DNA of 64,000 bases, taken from Ovis canadensis. Taxonomy: Eukaryota; Chordata; Mammalia; Artiodactyla; Bovidae. The translations under genes and the position numbers were made by a program. Shown in pieces: positions 20,762 through 32,001 of the stretch. The notes under the pieces were generated by a model, which did not search any database, was not told where the DNA came from, and saw only the letters and a program-made list of their open reading frames with translations. The stretch spans positions 127,507,384-127,571,383 of the forward strand of contig NC_091250.1 in assembly GCF_042477335.2 (NCBI RefSeq). Direction: 5' to 3'. Every line of letters begins with the position of its first letter. Within the stretch, counting starts at the first letter, position 1.

Positions 20762-22452
20762 ATATTGGAAGGCAGAAAGACTTTGATTAAAAACCATGGC
20801 AACACTCTTTGGATGATCTTCAAAGATGTGAAGTGGGAGTGACTACGTCTTGGCCAGCTGACTGGTTGCCTCTCAGAAATTCTCCTTGAACACAAAGTTC
20901 ACAGACTAAACCAAGTTCCTCCTCAATCCGTGGTTCTTTATTCCAGCCCCAGAAAGCCAATTCAACGGTGAGTATTTCAAAAGTAAGTTATAAAAGCTGA
21001 TGTGCTGAATGGAAAACCAGCTTTCTGGACTCCTTGCTCCGTGAGATAATGACAGTTGAGGTTTACAAGGGTGCCAAGGGGATATGATGAATAAAGAGTG
21101 TCACCTAGATGAGAATTCAGGGCCCCACTCCACATGGGACAGTCCAAAGCAGAGCTGAACCAGCCATGAATGCTATTCTTCCTTTTTTTGAAGTCTTTCC
21201 AAAATTCCTCCGTGACCCAAAGTGGAACTTGTGGAAATGAAACTTCACTGAAGAACTTGTGGTTGCTTGAACTTACTTAATAGGCTTCTGAAACACAGAG
21301 TTCAGCTTTACACTTATGCAAGGAGACTTGTGCCACCAAAGAAAAGGGCAAACTCAGACACTGATCGGGCAAGCAGGGCTCAACTATTGTGGAGACTGGG
21401 AACCTGTCTTTTTAAGACCTGGCCAGGATTCTGAACATCCACTTAGTAACCAATGAAGCGGGTGGCAGGATCAGCACGAAGCTAATATCAACACAACTAT
21501 TCCTTACTTATAGCCTTATGTTTCCATGCCTTTTTGGTAGAGTCTGTCTCAAAATATGTTCCAATAATGAGACAGGTGTATGTATTCAATCTCCTTATTT
21601 GGAATTTCAGGCAGGTCATTTTTTCCCCCCTGCTTTCAATATGGATTGAAGCAGGTTCTGAAAAGCATATTGATTTGTTGTTGTGTTGTTTTGCTCCTTT
21701 AGAATTCTGCATTGTCATGTGGCTATTAAAAGGTAGCCATCAAAATCACCCAGACGCTTTGCTGAAATGACTTATTTATGTGAGAAAAGTACATGTTGAA
21801 AAGTCAATCTGAGTGTATGTGTTTCTGCTCTGTGCAGAAATAGAAAGGGTTTGATTTGACTTCTACCAACTGCACCTGCATGCTTTTATGATAGAAAAGT
21901 GACATGATAACTCAGACGGTACCTTGTAAAGCTTTACTATTCGGCAATGGCTGGTTCACAGTTAAAAGCTCTTGGACGAACACATTATGCTTGTTTGGAT
22001 TGGATTCTGGGTGACACTCCGACTTGCACAGAATTATAATCAGAATGAAGTTCTTGTTTACCACTGCTGCTGTTAATAGAATTTAGGAAGGATGGCAGGA
22101 GGCAGGGAGGAAGAAAGACTCTCTCGACCCTGATAATTAAACTGGGAATTGCTCCCTTTCTTTCTATATATGTGGTGGAGACACAGGGTGTTTTGGGATT
22201 GCAGAGTCAGGACCTAGCCCAGTGTAGCATCAGGAAGGAAGGCTTCCTGGAGGAGGAGACCTGTAAGTTGAGATGGGAAAGATAAGGGCTATTCAGCCAG
22301 ATGAGAGCTGGGAGCACAAAGAGGTGTGTTGGAAGTATTTCCAGGCATGAAGACTAATATATACAAGTGTTTATGTCGTCACCTTATTGAGTCTGTCTTA
22401 AATGTTTGCACTTAATTTAACAAATTTATACTACTCAGCCAATTTGTTGTTT
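20762..22452. other. Low-copy DNA, longest stretch without recent repeats
   Basis: About 1.7 kb without a recognisable Bov-tA, BovB, CHR or LTR. No exon-like frame, splice-site pair or RNA structure stands out. It is a good anchor for cross-species alignment. Confidence 0.5.
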
Positions 22453-22474
22453 AGCACATGCTAAGTCATATCTG

Positions 22475-23472
22475 GGCTGGAAGAAGCACAAACTGGGATC
22501 AAAATTGTCAGGAGAAATATGAATAACCTCAGATATACAGATGACACCACCCTTATGGCAGAAACTGAAGAGGAACTAAAAAGCCTCTTGATGAAAGTGA
22601 AAGAGGAGAGTGAAAAAGTTGGCTTAAATCTCAACATTAAGAAAATAAAGATCATGGTATCTGGTCCCATCACTTCATGGGAAATAGATGGGGAAACAGT
22701 GGGAACAGTGTCAGACTTTATTTTTTTGGGCTCCAAAATCACTGCAGATGGTGATTGCAGCTATGAAATTAAAAGACGCTTGCTCCTTGGAAGGAAACTT
22801 ATGACCAACCTAGACAGTGTATTAAAAAGCAGAGACATCGCATGTACACCCATGGTGGATTCATGTCAATGTATGGCAAAACCAATGTAGTATTGTAAAG
22901 TAAAATAAAGTAAAGTTAAAAAAAAAACAAAACAAAACTTCTCCTGGACAATATCAAAACATGATGAAGAATTATCAGAAAAAAATAAGCAGAGACATTA
23001 CTTTGCCAACAAAAGCCCATCAAGGCTATGGTTTTTCCTGTGGTCATGTATGGATGTGAGAGTTAGATGGTGAAGAAAGCTGAGAGCTGAAGAATTGATG
23101 CTTTTGAACTGTGGTGTTGGAGAAGACTCTTGAGAGTCCCTTGGACAGCAAGGAGATCCAACCAGTCCATTCTAAAGGAGATCAGTCCTGGGTATTCATT
23201 GGAAGGACTGCTGCTGAAGCTGAAACTCCAATACTTTGGCCACCTCATGCGAAGAGTTGACTCATTGGAAAAGACTCTGATGCTGGGAGGGATTGGGGCA
23301 GGAGGAGAAGGGGGCGACGGAGGATGAGATGGCTGCATGGTATCACCAACTCGATGGACATGAGTTTGGGCAAACTCCAGGAGTTGGTGATGGACAGGGA
23401 GGCCTGGTGTGCTGCAGTCCATGGGGTCGCAAAGAGTCGGACACTACTGAGCGACTGAACTGAACTGAACCG
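22475..23472 (+). mobile_element. BovB LINE inserted in Bov-tA and itself interrupted
   Basis: Sense BovB starts in the reverse-transcriptase region (ggctggaagaagcacaa), keeps the catalytic YxDD region as YTDD ([13 protein letters not shown]), and runs to the (ctgaa)n tail. It is cut at 22839-22986 by a tiny L1. Target duplication: 22463-22474 and 23473-23484. Confidence 0.92.
22839..22986 (+). mobile_element. Mini-L1 with probable 3' transduction
   Basis: Only the last ~80 bp of L1 3'UTR (cgcatgtacacccatgg through tattgtaaagtaaaa) is present, followed by an A-rich tail to about 22938, about 40 bp of non-L1 sequence (cttctcctggacaatatc...), a second A-run and the repeat aagcagagacat (22827-22838 and 22987-22998). 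The left edge reads tt|aaaaagc, an L1 endonuclease-type site. Confidence 0.8.
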
Positions 23473-23756
23473 AAGTCATGTCTGACTGTTTCGCATCCCC
23501 ATGGACTGTAGCCTGCCGATTGCTCTATCGAATTCTCCAGGCAAGAATAGTGGAGTGGGTTTCTGTGCCCTCCTCCAGAGGATCTTCCCAATCCAGGAAC
23601 TGAACCTGAATTTCTTTTGTCTCCTGCATTGGCAGGGGGGTTCCTTACCACTAGTGCCACCTGGGCAGCTGGGAAAGAGAGCTGGGAGGCTAGGCAGATT
23701 AGGAAGGGAGAAGTGACGAAACATTCTGTCTGCACCCTTGATAACCTTCATGAAAA

Positions 23757-24322
23757 AGCACAGTGGTACACATGGAAGCAACCTAAATGTTCATCCAGTG
23801 GTTGCTTCCTCTGATGGATAAAGATGAGGTACATATATACTATAATGGAATATTACTTGGCCACCAAGAAGAATGAAATAATGCCTTTTGCATTAACATA
23901 GATGGATCTAGAGAGTGTCATACTAAATGAATTAAGTCAAAGACAAATATCATATGAGACCACTTATATGTGAAATCTAAAAAAAAAATATATATATATA
24001 TATACAAATGGACTTCTTTACAAAGCAGAAACAGACTCACATTCTTCACAAACAAACTTACGGCTACCAAAGGGGAAAGGTAAGGTGGGATAAATTAGGA
24101 ATTTGAGATTAACATATAAACACTACTGCTGATATAAATAAAATAGAATTGATAATCAGCAAGGACCTACTGGATAGTGAACAGAACTCCACTCAATATT
24201 CTGTAGTAATCTATATGGGAAAAGAATCTGGAGAAAAATGCCTGACTGAATTACTTTGCAGTACACCTGAAACTAACACAGCATTGTAAAACAACTATAA
24301 TATAGAATAAAAACCTTAAAAA
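23757..24322 (+). mobile_element. L1 3' end
   Basis: Sense L1 from the ORF2 C-terminal region (ggaatattacttggccacc) through the 3'UTR (acctgaaactaacacagc) to an A-rich end. A (ta)n run lies at about 23989-24004. It is more diverged than the L1 at 4239. Confidence 0.8.
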
Positions 24323-24504
24323 ATCACAGTGATAGATGCCCGGAATCTCTCAAACTTAGAAAGGGCTCACACCATAGTTGGCGTTGGTGGGGAGGTAAAA
24401 ACTGACAGCATTACTGAGAGTCTGGGTGTCAATGATGCACAGGGGTCACATTTGACCCAACACTTGCTTTTTATGCAACCCAAAAGCCACATGGAGGTTT
24501 TACA

Positions 24505-24720
24505 TTTTTAAATAGTTGAAAAAAGCCAGAGAAGAACAATAGTTCATGACATGTGGAAATAACATGAAGTTCAAATGTCAATGTCCAGAAGTAAAGCTTT
24601 ATTGAAACCCAGCCAGTGTTTATGCATTATGGGTGGCTGTTCCTGGGCTACTGCAGCAGAACTGAGACTGTATGACCAGCAGAGTTGAAAGTACTTATTA
24701 CTGGGCTCTTTGCAGAAAAA
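24505..24720. repeat. Ancient interspersed repeat, hAT-like
   Basis: The strings aagtaaagctttattgaaac, tgtatgaccagcagag and ctctttgcagaaaaa match an old mammalian repeat I recall as a DNA transposon. It may continue after two SINEs at 25123 (gccgacctatgacc). Confidence 0.4.
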
Positions 24721-24722
24721 TG

Positions 24723-24920
24723 GGCTTCCCCTGTGGCTCAGCTGGTAAAGAATCTACCTGCAATGCAGGAGACCGGGGTTCGATCCCTAGGTTGGGAAGA
24801 TCCTCTGGAGAAGGGAAAGGCTATCCGCTCCATTATTCTGGCCTGGAGAATTCCATGGTCTTTATAGTCCACGAGGTGGCAAAGAGTCAGACATGACTGA
24901 GCGACTTTCACTTCACTTTT
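24723..24920 (+). repeat. Bov-tA SINE
   Basis: Sense copy with a likely target duplication, cagaaaaatg (24713-24722) and cagaaaatg (24921-24929). It carries the shortened tggtctttatagtcc variant in the body. Confidence 0.9.
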
Positions 24921-24935
24921 CAGAAAATGCTTCCT

Positions 24936-25122
24936 GGGACTTTCCTGGTGCTCCGGTGGTTAAGAATCTGCCTTCCAATGTGGGGGAAAGGGGAGCACAG
25001 ATTCAATCCCTGGTTGGGGAACTAAGATCCTACATGCCAAGTGGTTCCTAAACCCCAGTGCTGCAACTAGAGAATCACACACACAGCAACGAAGACCCAG
25101 CACAGCCGAAAAGGAAAAAGAA
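24936..25122 (+). repeat. CHR-type SINE
   Basis: Head gggactttcctggtgctcc, B-box-like gattcaatccctggttgg, and the tail cacagccgaaaaggaaaaag. Confidence 0.8.
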
Positions 25123-25464
25123 TATGCTCGCCGACCTATGACCTGCAAGTCTGAGGACGTCAGTAGCCCTCATCCCCGTGCTACACTGGGAGAAGTACAG
25201 GTGGTCTGGTTGGTACAGGTTGGTTCCACCCTCTCCCTCCTTCAGACACATGATACAAACAAATGATATCACGTTTCCTTGCAACACACTCAGCTCTGCA
25301 GTCTTCCACAGCTGGGACTATTCTGGGACAAGCAGTTTCTCAAGGAGGAGCAGAAGGTCTTTCTTTGCCAGGCTTTTGTTGAGCTGTCTTCCCTCGAGAA
25401 CTTGAGAATCAGGGAATCCCTTTTATTACTTGTGCCCGGTTAAATTGCTTAAGTTAATGCCTAA
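25123..25464. other. Low-copy DNA
   Basis: Nothing recognised beyond a possible end of the hAT-like repeat at 25123-25145. Confidence 0.4.
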
Positions 25465-25473
25465 GTTAAGTTG

Positions 25474-25860
25474 ATGCTTTTGAACTGTGGTGCTGGAGAA
25501 GACACTTGAGAGTCCCTTGGACTGCAAGGAGATCCAACCAGTCCATCCTAAAGGGAATCAGCCCTGAATATTCATTGGAAGGACTGATGCTGAAGCTGAA
25601 ACTCCAATACTTTGGCCACCTGATGCAAAGAGCTGACACATTTGAAAAGACCCTGATGCTGGGCAAGATTGAAGGCAGGAGGAGAAGGGGACGACAGAGG
25701 ATGAGATGGTTGGATGGCATCACCGATTCAATGGACGTGAGTTTGAGTAAATCCGAGAGCTGGTGATGGACAGGGAGGCCTGGAGTGCTGCAGTCCCTGG
25801 GGTCACAAAGGGTCGGACACGACTGAGCGACTGAAATGAACTGAACTGAACTGAACTGAG
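25474..25860 (+). mobile_element. BovB LINE 3' end
   Basis: The 387-bp 3' end, close to consensus, has an exact 9-bp target duplication gttaagttg (25465-25473 and 25861-25869). Confidence 0.93.
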
Positions 25861-25965
25861 GTTAAGTTGTAGGCTGACTTCACAACGTAGTCAGCAGTTG
25901 CTCTGACTTTCCTTGAAAGCAGACCCAGTGCAGAAACTAAGTCCAGGGTGAGTCCCAAGTCAATC

Positions 25966-25979
25966 GGGGGGGGGGGGGG
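25966..25979. repeat. G14 homopolymer
   Basis: A run of 14 G in otherwise low-copy sequence. Length may be a sequencing artefact or polymorphic. Confidence 0.8.
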
Positions 25980-26040
25980 TGCTGGCAGGAAACACTGGTG
26001 AGGAAGCGGGAGTGAGTCCATGAGTGGAGCGGCCGCAGGC

Positions 26041-26120
26041 AGCGTAGACGGTACTTCAGCGTTTCTGCACCTGAGGTGGCAGCGTAGACGACACTTCAGC
26101 GTTTCTGCACCTGAGGTGGG
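26041..26120. repeat. 40-bp tandem duplication
   Basis: Two adjacent 40-bp units (26041-26080 and 26081-26120) beginning agcgtagacg differ at only a few bases, so the duplication is recent. The surrounding DNA (25870-26345) is GC-rich for this window and has no recognised gene. Confidence 0.92.
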
Positions 26121-26545
26121 AGAGGCTGAGACGTTTTTCTACCGGTCAGTCATGAGTGCAGGACTGCTCCCAAGAGCACGTCTGCTCCAGGCTGCAGTGG
26201 CAACTGGTGGCAGGAACAGGGATGGGACCGTGACGCTGGCAGTGCCACACCCTTTGCCCTTTTGTCCCCAAGCCTGTGCTTGGGGGGCTGCACAAATACT
26301 AACTCTCTGGCCTGAGACCTGTGACAGAAACTGCCAGTTGTAAATTACATCGGTTCATCATTACAAAACCAACGTGTACATGTGGGCAGCAAAATAAAAC
26401 ACACCAGGGAATTATTGGAATTTCTCAAAGAATTTAGACCCGCTGGTTTTGAAAACTGCTGCAACAATCCAAAGCAAATACCCACAGGCTTCCAGCGAAA
26501 TTTAAAGACTGCTGCAATGGACAGGAAAAAACCAATGTGCTCATG
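26121..26545. other. Low-copy DNA
   Basis: No family recognised. A 90-codon frame at 26382 has no motif I know and runs into the L1 tail that follows. Confidence 0.35.
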
Positions 26546-26680
26546 GGGGAGAATGGATACATGTATGTGTATGGTTGAGTCCCCTCCCTGTCCACCTGAA
26601 ACTACCATACCATTGTTAATTGGCTCTACCCTAATGCAAAATAAAAAGCTTTAAGTGAAAAATAAATTAGAAAAAAAGAG
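26546..26680 (+). mobile_element. L1 3' end, very short
   Basis: Sense L1 3'UTR end (gagaatggatacatgtatgt, accattgttaattggctcta, aaaataaaaagctt) followed by an A-rich tail. Confidence 0.75.
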
Positions 26681-26910
26681 AACAATTTGTTTACATGAAG
26701 TTTCAGATGAAACAATGTAAGAAACAGTTTTAAAGTTGACTTTTCCTTATAACTTAAGTTACAGTGAAAGATTGAATAGAGGAGCATTTAGACTTAGGTT
26801 CAAACCTTGAAGCCACTTCCGGTTTGTTGCATAATTGCTACAAGTTATGGAAACTATCAGAGGAAACATCAAATTGCTGCTGCATAACTTTACATTTAAA
26901 AGCAAATGCA

Positions 26911-27088
26911 GGGACTGTCCTGCTGACCCAGTGGCTGAGACTCCAAGCTCCCAGGGCAGGGGGCCCAGATTGGATCCCATGTGATGCAACTGGGAACTCA
27001 CACCCCTCAACTAAAGATCTCACATGCTGCAATGAAGACGGAAGACCCCATGAGCCACAGCCAAGACCTGGCACAGCCAAAGAAACTC
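26911..27088 (+). repeat. CHR-type SINE
   Basis: Diverged head (gggactgtcctgctgaccc), then caatgaagacggaagacccc and a tail with cacagccaaagaaactcg. Confidence 0.7.
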
Positions 27089-27207
27089 GCACAAATCCAG
27101 ACTTACACAGAACTGACTTGTGTAAAGAGTTAACATTGCTTTTAGTAAAACTTGTTTTGCAAATCATCAGTTCTATACATACTAAAATTTGTATTATGAA
27201 ATAATTT

Positions 27208-27501
27208 CTTAAAGGAAATCAACCCTGAATATTCACTGGAAGGACTGATGCTGAAGCTTCAATATTTTGACTGCCTGATGGGAAGAACTGACTCACTGGA
27301 AAAGATCCCGATGTTGGAAAAAACTGAGGGCAGGAGGAGAGGGGGTGACAGAGGATGAGATAGTTGGATGGCATGACCAACTCAATGGACATGAGTCTGA
27401 GCAAACTCCAGGAGATAGTGAAGGATGGGAAAGGCTGGAGTGCTGCAGTCCATGGGGTCACAAAGAATCAGACATGACTTAGCTACTAAACAATAACAAC
27501 A
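27208..27501 (+). mobile_element. BovB LINE 3' end
   Basis: A 294-bp diverged 3' end with an unusual tail (ctactaaacaataacaac) instead of (ctgaa)n. The 12-bp target duplication atgaaataattt is exact (27196-27207 and 27502-27513). Confidence 0.9.
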
Positions 27502-27513
27502 ATGAAATAATTT

Positions 27514-27975
27514 ATTGCATTTATTCCATTGCTTTCAAAGCCTATGAAATACATTTTGGCCCCAGTAACAGTTGTATCAGTACAAATTCCTTCTCAAATC
27601 TTAAAATTATCAAAAATTATTTATGATTTTGAATTATTTGCGATTTTGCCAAGAGTACATGGCAAGCTTCAATTATATTGTCTGAAAATGAAGTTGCTTA
27701 AAGTAGGAACTTTGATGACCTAAGACATGAATTTACAGAAAGGTGAACAAGAAAAATTTTATGATCAGTAGAGATATCACATTAATAAAGTATTTTTATT
27801 ATCTTATATAATATTTTATGCTGTTTTATATAAAATAGTATATAAAACTATGACATCAAAATATTACAGTCGTGAGTTTATGTTATTATTCGTTGTCACA
27901 TTTTAGAAGTAACAAAATATTTTTAAAGGAAAATCTTAGCAACTTTACCTGCACTCTTTTCTCTGCTTTTCGGAT
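27514..27975. other. AT-rich low-copy DNA
   Basis: An AT-rich stretch with tatataaaacta-like palindromic pieces near 27800-27850. No gene or repeat family recognised. Confidence 0.4.
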
Positions 27976-28035
27976 AGTTTGCCCTGGGCCTCACAAATTA
28001 TGTAGCTGGCCCTTAGTCTGAGATCCAGGGCCTCT
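27976..28035 (-). repeat. hAT-like remnant, second copy
   Basis: Shares aattatgtagctggccct with 1062-1203. Truncated on both sides. Confidence 0.35.
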
Positions 28036-28666
28036 CTGCAGAGCCCTGAAGGAGAGGCAGAGTATGCTACCCTAAAATATGGCACTTTGGAGTATTGATT
28101 ATTTTGAATTAAAGTTAGTTGAGAAACAGCCAGTATAAGAGGAACACTGTACCCATCCTCTGTCCCCCTGTAAGCAGGAGTTAAATCTAGCCTATAAAAG
28201 GGGTAGTCTCTCTGGCCCAGGAGGGAAGTCATCCTTATCAACAGAAATAGGAAATTTGGGCAAAGGAGGCTGTATAAACAAACCCTGTTACTTCTTCATT
28301 CTCTTACTACCCTAAGCCCCAAACCCTTTTTCTTGTTAGTTCTTCACAAGTTGCTGTCTCTGTCTAAAAGGCACTAGAGCTTTCTGCCTTGGACACTTCT
28401 TTGAGTTTCATAGTTTAATGGGACTCCTGTATATATGAAATGAGTTGTTCTCCTTTTAATCTATTTTATGCCAGTTTAATTATTAGACCAGCCAAAGAAC
28501 CTAGACGGGAACACGCACAACTCTGCCATCTCTACAGTGCCCCCTTGTTCTCGGAGACATTAAAAATCAAGTCTTCCAAGTTACACAATTTGGAATCCGA
28601 GCCATATTCCCAAGTGATTTGTACTGTCTTCAACATCCAATGACATCTTCCAAGGACCATGAGTGC
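28036..28666. other. Possible old LTR sequence
   Basis: The string ctacccctaaaatatggcac is not exact here, but the region (ccctaaaatatggcactttg, agcctataaaaggggtag with a TATA-like core near 28190) has an LTR-like look. Borders and family are not established. Confidence 0.3.
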
Positions 28667-28880
28667 ACATGGAGTTGCTTCAGTCGGGTCCAACTCTTTG
28701 TGACCCCATGGACTTTAGCCTTACTCCTTATGTATTTATTTGGCCGCTCCGGGTCTTAGTTGTGGCGTGTGAAATCCTTTTTAGTTGTGGCATGTGGGAT
28801 CTAGCTCCCTGACCAGGACTGGAACCCGGGCTCCTGCATTAGAAGCTCAGAGTTTTAGCTGCTGGACCACAAGGAAGTCC
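28667..28880 (-). repeat. Bov-A end fused to a CHR-1-type SINE
   Basis: 28667-28720 is only the Bov-A end of an antisense Bov-tA (ttgcttcagtcgggtccaac). It abuts an antisense CHR-1-type SINE at about 28728-28880 (tatttatttggccgctccgg through ccacaaggaagtccc). The Bov-tA copy is either extremely truncated or deleted at the junction. Confidence 0.75.
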
Positions 28881-28881
28881 C

Positions 28882-29386
28882 CTCCTGCATTTTCCTTATA
28901 ATGCCATTCCCCTTACATCTCTCAGTGGCTCAGATCGTATGTAAGTCAACAGGTCTGTCTTCCTTAGCCCCTGAGCGCCCCTCCTGTGAAGGTCTTAGTG
29001 ACTGTAACATCACCAAGTGCATTACTCTTAGTAGTGTGTGCCAGGGCAGTAATGAGTACCAGGGGAAGGGGCTATTGAGGCCAGGAAGGGAAGAAGCTAA
29101 TAACGGATGCATTCCCAGACAAATCGTCACCCAGGGCAATTAGAACTTAACCCCAAAGGGAGTTCTGGGCTGACGGGTAGGACATTTCTGAGCTGTTTCA
29201 TCTGAGGCACGCGTGAACTGAGGTCTTTATTCTTCCTTCCACTCAGTCAGTGTTGGAGGGCTGCTCCCAGGGAGGGTGTGAATGTCTGGCCAATTTCAAG
29301 CTGCCCTGTTTGTGGATACAGCAGATATTCAAAGTCAGAGGAAGCTTCCAGCCAAAGGGTGTGCTTCTCATGGGAGGCTGGATCAG
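28882..29386. other. Low-copy DNA
   Basis: Possible LTR remnant near 29140-29240, not assignable. No gene seen. Confidence 0.35.
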
Positions 29387-29387
29387 T

Positions 29388-29486
29388 CAGTTCAGTTCAG
29401 TTGCTCAGTCATGTCCAACTCTTTGTGACCCCATGAATTGCAGCACGCCAGGCCTCCCTGTCCATCACCAACTCCCGGAGTTCACT
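29388..29486 (-). mobile_element. BovB 3' end, 99 bp
   Basis: Antisense (ttcag)n start and the first ~100 bp of the BovB 3' end (catcaccaactcccggagtt). Strongly 5'-truncated. Confidence 0.88.
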
Positions 29487-29555
29487 AAGTGCCCCCAAAG
29501 TCCCCAGGGGATTAGCATCGGATGTTAGTATTATCTTCTGTGGTTGTTGTTTTTC

Positions 29556-29757
29556 TCTTCCTTGGTCGCTCAGACGGTAAAGAATCTGCCTGTAATGCAA
29601 GAGAACGGAATTCGATCCCCAGGTTGCGAAGATCCCCTGGAGAAGAGAATGGCTACCCGCTGTAGTATCCTTGCCTGGAGAATCCCATGGACAGAGGAGT
29701 CTGGGGGGCTACAGTTCCTAGGGTCTCAAAGAGTCAGACACGATTTGACGAACACTG
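29556..29757 (+). repeat. Bov-tA SINE
   Basis: Sense copy with a diverged head (cttccttggtcgctcagacg) and an altered end (cgatttgacgaacactg). Confidence 0.88.
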
Positions 29758-29924
29758 TCACTCTTCATCTGAGATAAGGTATCTTACTTGGCTCTTGTAC
29801 TTCATTTAGAGATTCTTTCTGGAATCCTTTCAATTTTGCCTCTGCCTCGACATCCTTTCTTGCTACAGTACTACTAAATCCATGGCGGACTTCTTACTTA
29901 CCACTTTCCTGGTTACTTTCTTTT

Positions 29925-29960
29925 TTTCTTTTCAAAGCAAAGAATGGCTTTGAAAAGAAA
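29925..29960. other. 14-bp perfect inverted repeat
   Basis: tttcttttcaaagc (29925-29938) and its exact complement gctttgaaaagaaa (29947-29960) enclose an 8-base spacer. The duplex is AT-rich, there is no neighbouring gene, and it is probably chance or an old transposon centre. Confidence 0.8.
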
Positions 29961-30111
29961 GCTATTTAATTAAAATAAAGGTGCTTCCTTGTTTAAAACT
30001 GTAACAAACCCAAAAGGTAGCAGATGTGGCTTTTTTCTAGCTAATGACAGTGAAGAATGTCTAGAAATCCATCCTTACCCCTTCAGGTGCATACAAGTTC
30101 TATCTTTCAGT

Positions 30112-30272
30112 TTGTATCTGACTCTTTTGTGACCGCATGGACTGTAGCCCACCAGGCTCCTCTGTCCATGGGATTCTCCAGGCAAACACTGGAGTGGGTT
30201 GCCATTCCCTTCTCCAAGGGATCTTCCCGACCCAGGAATCGAACCTGGGTCTCCTGCATTGCAGGCGGATTA
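30112..30272 (-). repeat. Bov-tA SINE, shortened at both ends
   Basis: Antisense copy lacking the Bov-A start (begins tgtatctgactctttt) and most of the tRNA 5' part (stops at ttgcaggcggatt). Confidence 0.82.
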
Positions 30273-30394
30273 AGTGAAAGTACCTTTGTCAAATTCATTC
30301 ACAAGAGATAACTGGTCTGAGTGTGGTGGACATTTTTCCAAGCTATTTTTCTCTTTGTTATTTATTCTTTTATATTTGAATGCTGACTGGGTGA

Positions 30395-30475
30395 CTGGGT
30401 GCCTTGGAGAGTTCTAAGTGCTTCACATGTGTTAACTCATTTAATCTCTACACACATGTTGATTTTAGGAGGTGA
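30395..30475 (-). repeat. MIR remnant
   Basis: ttctaagtgcttcacatgtg followed by ttaactcatttaatctc matches the antisense MIR core. Confidence 0.55.
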
Positions 30476-30737
30476 AGATGGGGGACTTTTCATAACGGAC
30501 CAGCTAGTGTGAATCCTGGCTGTAAGCCTCCAGACACCTGTCCTGAGGCTGGAGTGCTGCCCTGCAGTCCTGGCCTGCTCCCTCTTGGTGTGGGCTCTCA
30601 GGGGTGGGTGCAGCCAGGGAGGACAGTCCCCAAGTGCCATAGTCCTCCCCAGGCTCCTCCCCCAAGCAGCCCCAGTCTTAGTTCCTCAGTCTTAGGTCCC
30701 CGATTACAGTTGGGATCGACACCAACTGGTGAGTTCA

Positions 30738-30928
30738 GTCTTCCCTGGTGGCTCAAACGGTAGAGAATCTGCCTGCAACACAGGAGACTCGGGGTTCAAT
30801 CCCTGAGTCGGGAAGATACTGCTGGAGAAGAGAACGGCAACCCACTCCAGTGTTCTTGCCTAAAGAATTCCATAGACACTGTCTATGGGGTCGCAAAGAG
30901 TCGGATAGGACTGAGCGGCTAACACCTT
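30738..30928 (+). repeat. Bov-tA SINE
   Basis: Sense copy. The segment that normally reads tggacagaggagcctggtgg is reduced to a short tagacactgtctatgg. Confidence 0.9.
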
Positions 30929-32001
30929 CCCATGTGACTGGTGCTTTACTTGCCTGTGAAAACACATGGCTTTTTTCCTTCTGCTGACCCCGGCGGGAGA
31001 TGCGGGGAGAAGCATCAGAGCAGCGGCACACTCTCTTTCACCTCGCTCTAGTCAGGCTCCTCTAAACCCTGAAGACCCTGGTTTGGGGCTCTGTTGTTGC
31101 ACTCTGTTCGGTCTCGGGTTAGCAAAGATTCTTGCTGAACCAGAATCCTGCTGGGTTTGTTCAGCCAAAGTCCCCCACCCCGATGGACGGTCACGTTTCT
31201 CATGCCCCACCTGCATATGTTAGCACCCTTCCCTGTGAAGGGGAGGAGAATAAGTCACCCCCTAAGATGCCTCTTTGGCCAAAGGATTACTTTGCCCAGA
31301 CCATTTTTAAGAAAGAGCAGACACTTAAGAAACTCTGAAAACTGAGGATCGGTTTCCCTTTGGTAAGGGAAATTTATAAAGTGAATCTCTATTTGTAAGG
31401 GTGTCTACCTCTCTGCACCAGGAAGACACTAGGTATACCTTGGTTTAAGAGAAAAAGGATTACAAATTAAAAAAAAAAAGTTTAATACCATCAGGAATAT
31501 TTGCTCTTTGTTCCAGCTGTAACCTGATAATAAGATATTTGAAAGAATTTGTTTTAACAGTTCTATGGTCGGACCTTGGCCACCTTGGAAGCTGATATGC
31601 TGAGGCTGATGGGAGGTATTTTTTAAAGGTCTCGCAGTCCTGTTTTATTTGATGCTGCTCCTCCCGTGGGAAGCTCTCAGTTGCCAGAAATCCACTTCTT
31701 AAATTTCTAATTACGCTCCGTCAGCTCTGGCCATCCCCTGTCAGCGCGATTTTGCTGAGGATGATTTGGAACTTCCTTGGCTTCTTCGAGAAACAGAAGT
31801 GCTCCCCAAAGCGGCTCTGGTAAACTCCTTCCTCCTCGTGACACCTTCTGTCTTCCATCCATCCCCTGGAGTCTTTTGATGCTTGTCTGCTCAAGTGAGG
31901 CCGCAGAGAGAGGGGACCCAGGCTGAGCAGTGGGGATCTGTCCTCTAAGATGAAGATACTGGTGGCAGCCAAGAGGAGCAAGTCCTGCTTGGATAGAAGA
32001 T
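30929..32001. other. Low-copy DNA, part perhaps LTR-derived
   Basis: 31240-31440 (cctaagatgcctctttggcc) resembles the stretch at 8130 and may be an old LTR. No protein domain is seen in the overlapping short frames at 30966-31345 or 31707-32024. Confidence 0.35.

Larger units (their letters stand above)
22453..23672 (-). repeat. Bov-tA SINE split by a BovB
   Basis: The Bov-A end lies at 22453-22474 (gcacatgctaagtcatatctg) and the rest resumes at 23473-23672 (aagtcatgtctgactg through to gtgccacctggg). The 12-bp repeat aagtcatatctg/aagtcatgtctg at the break is the BovB target duplication. Confidence 0.88.
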
